Shown: one piece after another, positions 42,761 through 47,569 of the stretch | Position numbering within the stretch: position 1 is the first letter of the stretch | Layout of the letters: the number at the start of each line of letters is the position of its first letter | Source: a virus | Strand: one strand, 5' to 3' | IMG/VR virus record: IMGVR_UViG_3300008267_001650 | Coordinates: 1 to 47,569 of that record | DNA length: 47,569 nucleotides | Position numbers and translations under genes: made by a program | The notes under the pieces: model-generated | Seen by the model: only the letters and a program-made list of their open reading frames with translations | Databases searched by the model: none | What the model was told of the DNA's origin: nothing

Positions 42761-43432
42761 ATGGAAATTATAGAAAAATATTTTATTCAAGACTTTTTTA
42801 AAGACCAACCTACAGGAAGATTCTTAGAAATAGGGGCCAAAGATGGTGAGCCGGATATGGACTCCGAACCAATGTGGACCCTTGTTGAAAAGGGATGGTC
42901 AGGTGTGTATTGCGAACCCAATCCAATATCATGCGCTAGTTTAATAGAGAACATTTTGCCATATAAAGATAAAATACAGATATTCAACGGCGCCATTTCT
43001 TTGCCTGAATCACCTGGCAGATTAGAAGATTTTCATTTATGTTTTGACATACCTTCTATATCTAGCTTTGACGCAGATTGGCAAGAACAGACTACTAAAG
43101 GTGACTATTGGCTAGAACACTTTCCACATCTAAAACTTGATACTAATCGTCAAATTTCTATAATAACAAATACTGTTACTTTTCAAACATTAATTGATAA
43201 AGTAGGAAATGATTTTGATTGTATCAGTATAGATATTGAAACTGGTTTGGACAAGGTAGAAGAGCTTATAATGTCTATTGATTGGGGGCAGTTTAAAAAT
43301 TGTAAATTGTTATGCCTAGAGACTAGTGGAAATAAGTATCTTGCCCATCTTGAAAAATTCGGGTTCACTTCACATCTAGTAACAAAAAATAATAATATTA
43401 TTTGTTTAAAGAAGCCGCATACACACCACTAA
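42761..43432 (+). CDS. FkbM-type SAM-dependent methyltransferase
   Basis: A 223-residue protein with a Rossmann methyltransferase start: FLEIGAKDGEP (residues 21-31) as SAM-binding motif I, VYCEPNP (about 49-55) as the acidic end of strand 2, and DFDCISIDIETGLD (about 152) as the later strand. This order fits the FkbM family, which O-methylates sugars or small molecules. It sits between the first two radical SAM genes, with only a weak ribosome site. It uses AAA and ATA codons far more than the radical SAM genes around it, which favour AAG and ATT, so it may have been acquired separately. Confidence 0.75.
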   Translation: MEIIEKYFIQDFFKDQPTGRFLEIGAKDGEPDMDSEPMWTLVEKGWSGVYCEPNPISCASLIENILPYKDKIQIFNGAISLPESPGRLEDFHLCFDIPSISSFDADWQEQTTKGDYWLEHFPHLKLDTNRQISIITNTVTFQTLIDKVGNDFDCISIDIETGLDKVEELIMSIDWGQFKNCKLLCLETSGNKYLAHLEKFGFTSHLVTKNNNIICLKKPHTHH

Positions 43433-43435
43433 ATA
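43428..43435 (+). promoter_or_regulatory. late-promoter-like octamer ACTAAATA
   Basis: ACTAAATA overlaps the stop of the methyltransferase gene, 31 nt before ATG 43467. It is the same variant octamer as that at 10919. A leader of about 26 nt would include AGAGAG, a possible ribosome site. Confidence 0.35.
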
Positions 43436-43466
43436 ACACACAGTCAATAAGAGAGAATAACACAAC

Positions 43467-44999
43467 ATGGCAGGTAAAAGAAACAACGAATCATTTGCAG
43501 ATTACAAGAAGCGACTAATTGATCCAGTTAGTGATAGCTATTGTGCAGCTAAGTGGCTGAACGCTACTATTTGGTTAGGTAATGGACAGACTACTAGTTG
43601 TCACCACCCTTTGGGACATCAGATTGACGCTAGTGAACTAGAACAAAATCCAAGCGCAATTCACAATACGCAGCATAAGAAGCTTATGCGTAAGATGATG
43701 CAAGAAGGCACTCGTCCTCAAGAATGTGAGTACTGCTGGAAGATTGAAGACTTGGGTCGTAACTCTATCAGTGACCGTGTATACAAGACTGCTGTGTTTG
43801 ATGAAGAACATATTCAGGCAACTGCTAATGCAGATTGGCAAGAAAATACTATGCTGCGTACACTAGAGATTAGCTTTGACCGTACTTGTAACTTTGCTTG
43901 CTCATATTGTAATCCAAGCTTCAGTACGTCATGGGTTAAGGACATTAACAAGTTCGGACCATATCGCAACATTAATGGAGACGCACGGAGTCACTTCATT
44001 AACAAAGCTGACCACGCTCGTCCATTACCCGATGACGTTAACCCATATATACAAGCGTTTTGGAAGTGGTGGGAGCAAGAAGACGGTCTTGCAGATAACC
44101 TAGAAGAAATTCGTATCACTGGCGGTGAGCCACTTATGGCCCCGGGTGTATGGAAGTTGTTCGAATGGTTTAAGAACAATCAAGAGCGTGTAAAAAATCG
44201 TAAAGACGGCAAGGTAATGCGTTATGCTATTAACAGTAACCTTGTTCCCAAGGATGACATCATGGATCGTCTCATTGAACTAAGTCACTTTGTTCCTCAT
44301 CTTGAAGTTTATACAAGTGCAGAAAGTTTAGGTCAGCACAGTGAATATATTCGTGATGGATTTATCTGGGATAAATGGATTCACAATCTTACTCGCCTAC
44401 ACACTGAGGGTAATATTAAGAAGACCCATATTATGATGACTATCAACAGCCTGTGTCTTGCAAGTATTGTTGAATTCATGGATGAGATTCTTGCATTCAA
44501 GCGTAAGCACAACACTCACTACCCTACAATGAGCTTGAATATTCTTCGCTTCCCTAGCTTCCAATCATGCTCAATGCTTCCGATGGATATTAGACAGAAG
44601 TATAGCGAAAAGTTGCAAATCTGGCTTGATGCACAAATCCAGTTAGATGAACGTACCAAAGACGGCATGCCCATTCTTATGAGCATTGAGCGTGAACAGA
44701 CTCAACGCCTTATCGATTATCTTGACGTTATCAAGACTCCTCACAAGAACGTTAAGGACCCTGAACAGAACATGAGAGACTTCAAGCAGTTCTATAGCCA
44801 ATATGATATTCGTAGAGCAAAGAACTTTAGAGAGACTTTCCCTCCTGAGTTTGTTGAATGGTATGATAGTATTGATACAGAAGTTCCATCTAGTGCCGAA
44901 GTAATTACTGGTAACTATCGTGAAGGTATGGATCTTGTTCCTGAGCATCCACCCGAAGACCCAAGCAAGGAAGAATTTATTAATCCGGATCTGCTATGA
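43467..44999 (+). CDS. radical SAM protein 2 with N-terminal twitch-like Cys domain
   Basis: A 510-residue paralogue of radical SAM protein 1. N-terminal cysteines are C26 (SYCAAKW), C45 (TSCHHP) and C87/C90 (ECEYCWKIED); the core motif is C141-NFA-C145-SY-C148, followed by STSW, with RITGGEPLMAPG later. Spacing matches protein 1 closely, so the two arose by duplication. The last 50 residues are acidic and Pro-rich (LVPEHPPEDPSKEEF), an unusual tail that may be disordered. The stop overlaps the next ATG (ATGA at 44996). Role unknown; peptide or glycan modification is possible for twitch-type enzymes. Confidence 0.85.
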   Translation: MAGKRNNESFADYKKRLIDPVSDSYCAAKWLNATIWLGNGQTTSCHHPLGHQIDASELEQNPSAIHNTQHKKLMRKMMQEGTRPQECEYCWKIEDLGRNSISDRVYKTAVFDEEHIQATANADWQENTMLRTLEISFDRTCNFACSYCNPSFSTSWVKDINKFGPYRNINGDARSHFINKADHARPLPDDVNPYIQAFWKWWEQEDGLADNLEEIRITGGEPLMAPGVWKLFEWFKNNQERVKNRKDGKVMRYAINSNLVPKDDIMDRLIELSHFVPHLEVYTSAESLGQHSEYIRDGFIWDKWIHNLTRLHTEGNIKKTHIMMTINSLCLASIVEFMDEILAFKRKHNTHYPTMSLNILRFPSFQSCSMLPMDIRQKYSEKLQIWLDAQIQLDERTKDGMPILMSIEREQTQRLIDYLDVIKTPHKNVKDPEQNMRDFKQFYSQYDIRRAKNFRETFPPEFVEWYDSIDTEVPSSAEVITGNYREGMDLVPEHPPEDPSKEEFINPDLL

Positions 45000-45193
45000 C
45001 AGATAGATTAATACCTGTTTGGGGAGATAACGCAAAACCCACGCCCGACAGCCCCAACAAGGTATTTTGCATGGCGCCATGGACTCATACTTATATCAGT
45101 CCTCAGAGCGAACGCAGATTGTGTTGTGCTAGTAGAGAAGAACATAGTTTTCAAAAGCAATATATTGATAGTTCAAATGATGAGAAGTATTAA
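44996..45193 (+). CDS. radical SAM protein 3, N-terminal fragment (frame broken)
   Basis: Open frame of 65 residues containing the N-terminal Cys domain only: FCMAPWTHTYISPQ with C25, then RRLCCASREEH with C43/C44. It then runs into a stop at 45193. The following sequence in the +1 frame (SIKEHWNSPYMKDIRVKLM) is the expected continuation, so this is the start of a gene of about 450 codons interrupted by a small indel or deletion between 45126 and 45193. The ATG overlaps the stop of radical SAM 2. Confidence 0.75.
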   Translation: MTDRLIPVWGDNAKPTPDSPNKVFCMAPWTHTYISPQSERRLCCASREEHSFQKQYIDSSNDEKY

Positions 45194-46340
45194 AGAACAC
45201 TGGAATAGTCCTTATATGAAGGACATTCGTGTAAAGCTTATGAAGGGCGAAGAAATCCCTCAGTGCGATGTCTGCAATAAGAATCTATTGATGGAAGGTC
45301 ATAGCTACCGTGGATGGTTCACTGGTTCATTGTTTAGAGACAAGATTCAGGAAGCATTTGACAAGACTGATGACACTGGTCACACTACGATGGAGCCTAT
45401 TAGCTTTGACTATCGTATTAGCAACTTGTGCAACTTCAAATGTCGCATGTGCGGTGAGCAACTAAGTTCCAGCTGGGAAGCTGAGAAGCGAATGAATAAT
45501 GCTTGGACTCCTGAGAATCAACCATTCATGGTTCCAGAGATTAAAGAAGCAATGGAAAACTTCCAACAAGAAGTTGTTGAGCCAGAGTTTCGTGACGCTA
45601 TCAGCCGCGGCATTGTAGAAGAAATCTATTGGGTCGGCGGCGAACCACTGATGTACGATGTACACTGGTGGGCATTGCAAGAAATGACTGAGAACGGTAG
45701 CTCAAAAGATTGCTATCTACGTTATAACAGTAATCTTAGCAGAGTGCAGTTTGGCAACAAGAACTTGTATGATTTCTTGCCACAATTTAAAGACTGGATG
45801 ATGTGCGCTAGTATCGATGGCACGGGCGAGATTGTTGAGTATATTAGGTCGGGCATCAAGTGGGACACATGGCTAGAAAACTTTAAGCAAGGCTGTGAGC
45901 TACCAAACGGTAGAAGCAAGATGATACTCGACCTTACTATCACTGCCCCCGGCATGTTTAGTATTAAGGACCTATTCGATCTCAGTAACGAACTCGGAGT
46001 CAAGATTGAAACTAAGATTACATTTGCGTTTCACCCTGACATTATGTGGAGTCCGACAAGCTGGCCTAGAGAAATACTTAATGAATTCGTTGATGACTTA
46101 TTAGAGTATATCAGACCTAGAGCAGATGAGTGGCGTCACGGTACATTGATTGCTAACTTAGAAGCCTTAAAGGATAGTCGCAATACACACGAAGAAGAAT
46201 GGCCTGACAAGTATAAGCAAGCTGCAAAGAATGGCAAAAACTGGGTTATCTTCCTCGAAAAGATTCGTAAGAGTAAGTTAACACTTAGAGATATCTACAG
46301 CAGAAATCCTAAGCTACTTGAGTGGTGGGACAACATCTAA
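45126..46340 (+). CDS. radical SAM protein 3, main fragment
   Basis: The open frame has 404 residues, but genuine coding probably begins near 45183; the first 18 or so residues are noise, and no ribosome site precedes the candidate starts. It contains the second half of the Cys domain (QCDVCNKN), the core motif C-NFK-C-RM-C in SNLCNFKCRMCGEQLSSSW, and GGEP in IYWVGGEPLMYD. With the upstream fragment it forms a protein like the other copies, in which CC replaces the single Cys of copies 1 and 2. The stop overlaps the next ATG (TAATG at 46340). Confidence 0.78.
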   Translation: MLVEKNIVFKSNILIVQMMRSIKEHWNSPYMKDIRVKLMKGEEIPQCDVCNKNLLMEGHSYRGWFTGSLFRDKIQEAFDKTDDTGHTTMEPISFDYRISNLCNFKCRMCGEQLSSSWEAEKRMNNAWTPENQPFMVPEIKEAMENFQQEVVEPEFRDAISRGIVEEIYWVGGEPLMYDVHWWALQEMTENGSSKDCYLRYNSNLSRVQFGNKNLYDFLPQFKDWMMCASIDGTGEIVEYIRSGIKWDTWLENFKQGCELPNGRSKMILDLTITAPGMFSIKDLFDLSNELGVKIETKITFAFHPDIMWSPTSWPREILNEFVDDLLEYIRPRADEWRHGTLIANLEALKDSRNTHEEEWPDKYKQAAKNGKNWVIFLEKIRKSKLTLRDIYSRNPKLLEWWDNI

Positions 46341-47518
46341 TGAGCGATAGCTTCTGCGTACTACCCTGGATACATTTAGCCACCCATCCAAATGGTGGCT
46401 GTAGCCTGTGTTGCAGAAGCAATCACACGGATGCTATTAGCTGGGCTAAGAAAGATGACAGCCAAAGCCTAGTGCTACTAGACAATGATAGCTTAGATGA
46501 CATCATTAATAGTAAGAAGTTTGTAGAGGTTCGTCAAGCAATGCTTGATGGTAAACGTACCGATGAATGTGAAGGCTGCTGGTACGATGAAGATAATGGT
46601 ATCAAGAGCAAGCGCCAATATGAAAACGAACGCTGGGCCCACATCATTGACGAACTAGAGAAATCAGCATATATCAAAAGACCTAACTATCGCTATATCG
46701 AATTACGTTTAGGTAACATCTGTAATAATGCCTGCTTGACTTGCAACAGTTATAGCAGTAGTAGATGGTATCCAGACGAAAAGAAGATTGCTAAGGACTT
46801 GCCATGGTTCAATCTACGTCCAATGGAGAACTTTAAATGGTTCGAAAAGCCGGAGTTCTATGATGCACTCACCCTGTACAGCGAAGGCGTAGAAGAAATC
46901 TATATTAATGGTGGTGAGCCTACATTAATTAAAGCACACTTCCGCTACTTAGAAAATCTTATTAATAATGGTACAGCAAGCAAAGTTCATCTTGTTTATA
47001 GTTTAAATATGATGGATATTCCTGACAATTTAATTGAATTATGGAAGAGCTTTAAGCAAGTAACAGTCAATGCTAGTATTGATGACTATGCAGAGCGTAA
47101 CTATTATATTCGCTATCCTACTAAATGGGATGAAACACTAGCATCAATTGACAAGTTAAACGATGTGCCTAATGTTTATTGGCATGTTACACAGACTGTT
47201 AGTATCTTTAATGTGTTTAATCTTGATGAATTAAGTGACTGGCTCTATACTAATTATGAAAAGCGTCCACATCATAATTATGTACTGTATCCAGACTACT
47301 TAAGCTTTGCAGTTCTGCCCGAACACATTAAAGAACAGCTACGCACAATGTATGGTAACAGTCTGCCCGAACATCAACGTACTGATTTGTTAGCAAAACT
47401 TAATATTGATTTTGACCCTGCGCTATTGGAAAAGGCTAAGCAATTTATTAATTCGATTGACAAAGTTCGCAAACTGAGCTATAATGATTATTTACCGGAG
47501 CTAAGTAAGTTCATATGA
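46340..47518 (+). CDS. radical SAM protein 4 with N-terminal twitch-like Cys domain
   Basis: A 392-residue protein, the shortest complete copy. N-terminal cysteines are C6 (SFCVLPWIHL), C21, C24 and C25 (GGCSLCCRS) and C77/C80 (ECEGCW). The first part, F-C-x-x-P-W followed by P-N-G and C-C, is strikingly like the SPASM consensus. The core motif is C128-NNA-C132-LT-C135, with INGGEPTLIK later. ATG 46340 is chosen over GTG 46322 because it overlaps the previous stop and starts directly before the conserved SFC. The last residues overlap the next gene (ATGA at 47515). Confidence 0.85.
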   Translation: MSDSFCVLPWIHLATHPNGGCSLCCRSNHTDAISWAKKDDSQSLVLLDNDSLDDIINSKKFVEVRQAMLDGKRTDECEGCWYDEDNGIKSKRQYENERWAHIIDELEKSAYIKRPNYRYIELRLGNICNNACLTCNSYSSSRWYPDEKKIAKDLPWFNLRPMENFKWFEKPEFYDALTLYSEGVEEIYINGGEPTLIKAHFRYLENLINNGTASKVHLVYSLNMMDIPDNLIELWKSFKQVTVNASIDDYAERNYYIRYPTKWDETLASIDKLNDVPNVYWHVTQTVSIFNVFNLDELSDWLYTNYEKRPHHNYVLYPDYLSFAVLPEHIKEQLRTMYGNSLPEHQRTDLLAKLNIDFDPALLEKAKQFINSIDKVRKLSYNDYLPELSKFI

Positions 47519-47569
47519 CCGACATACCACCAGACATCAAGCATAGCTTTTGCGCAGCCAAATGGCTAA
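47515..47569 (+). CDS. radical SAM protein 5, first 18 residues (cut by window edge)
   Basis: ATG 47515 overlaps the previous stop and opens a frame reading HSFCAAKWL at the edge, the same opening as the N-terminal Cys domain of radical SAM protein 2 (SYCAAKWL). A fifth member of the array is therefore expected to continue beyond the window. Only 18 residues are visible. Confidence 0.65.
   Translation, partial: MTDIPPDIKHSFCAAKWL

Noticed and set aside
45126-45182. Start of the third radical SAM gene at 45126
   Set aside because: These residues overlap the upstream Cys-domain frame and do not resemble the family; the CC motif needed lies in the other frame.
1-47569. tRNA genes, integrase/attachment sites or insertion sequences
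   Set aside because: Gaps between genes are under 140 nt and none holds a cloverleaf, transposase or terminal inverted repeats.

Overview
This window looks like part of the genome of a marine T4-like tailed phage (myovirus). The evidence is a late sigma factor of the gp55 type and a gp47-type recombination nuclease on the minus strand, facing a long plus-strand tail operon with recognisable homologues of T4 gp53, gp5, gp25 and gp6. Octamers resembling the T4 late promoter (TATAAATA) precede several plus-strand genes. The sequence is AT-rich by eye. The host cannot be read from the window; the gene set resembles phages of marine bacteria such as cyanophages and pelagiphages.

Layout: (1) 1-1416, minus strand: gp47-like nuclease (cut by the window edge) and gp55-like sigma factor. 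(2) 1417-1551: divergent control region with an 18-bp palindrome, a sigma70-like promoter toward gp55, and a late promoter toward the tail operon. (3) 1552-14738: tail and baseplate genes: a LysM-containing tube-cap-like protein, gp53, a large hub-like protein, gp5 without lysozyme, an Ala-rich long protein, gp25 and gp6. (4) 14747-35260: about 20.5 kb that reads as one giant tail protein gene (about 6,800 codons) at the T4 gp7 position. It is broken into five reading frames by four frame changes. It carries FG-GAP-like and Asp-box beta-propeller blades, a YYV-type repeat family and ten copies of a 45-51 residue in-frame cassette. (5) 35257-38274: a 54-residue mini-gene, a 206-residue structural protein and two tail fibre or virion proteins. 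(6) 38325-41250: a conserved small protein and three glycosyltransferase-like genes. (7) 41251-47569: a run of radical SAM genes (four, plus the start of a fifth at the edge) with an FkbM-type methyltransferase between the first two.

Two things stand out most. The first is the cassette in the giant gene. It interrupts other domains at different places and is nested three deep, so that removing the innermost copy restores a middle copy of exactly canonical length. The second is the tandem radical SAM array, in which the Cys-rich twitch/SPASM-like part lies before the core rather than after it. Together with the glycosyltransferases and methyltransferase it suggests a modification module encoded next to the tail genes. 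A third pattern is the geometry of the late promoters. The predicted start (6 nt after the octamer) falls exactly on an ATG at three genes and on the first base of a hairpin at another. At two more genes it falls on the Shine-Dalgarno, with a hairpin arm placed so that only read-through RNA could hide that site.

Limits: all assignments are from reading the sequence and memory of families; no search or alignment was run. The frame breaks may be assembly or sequencing errors, because they fall partly inside repeats.
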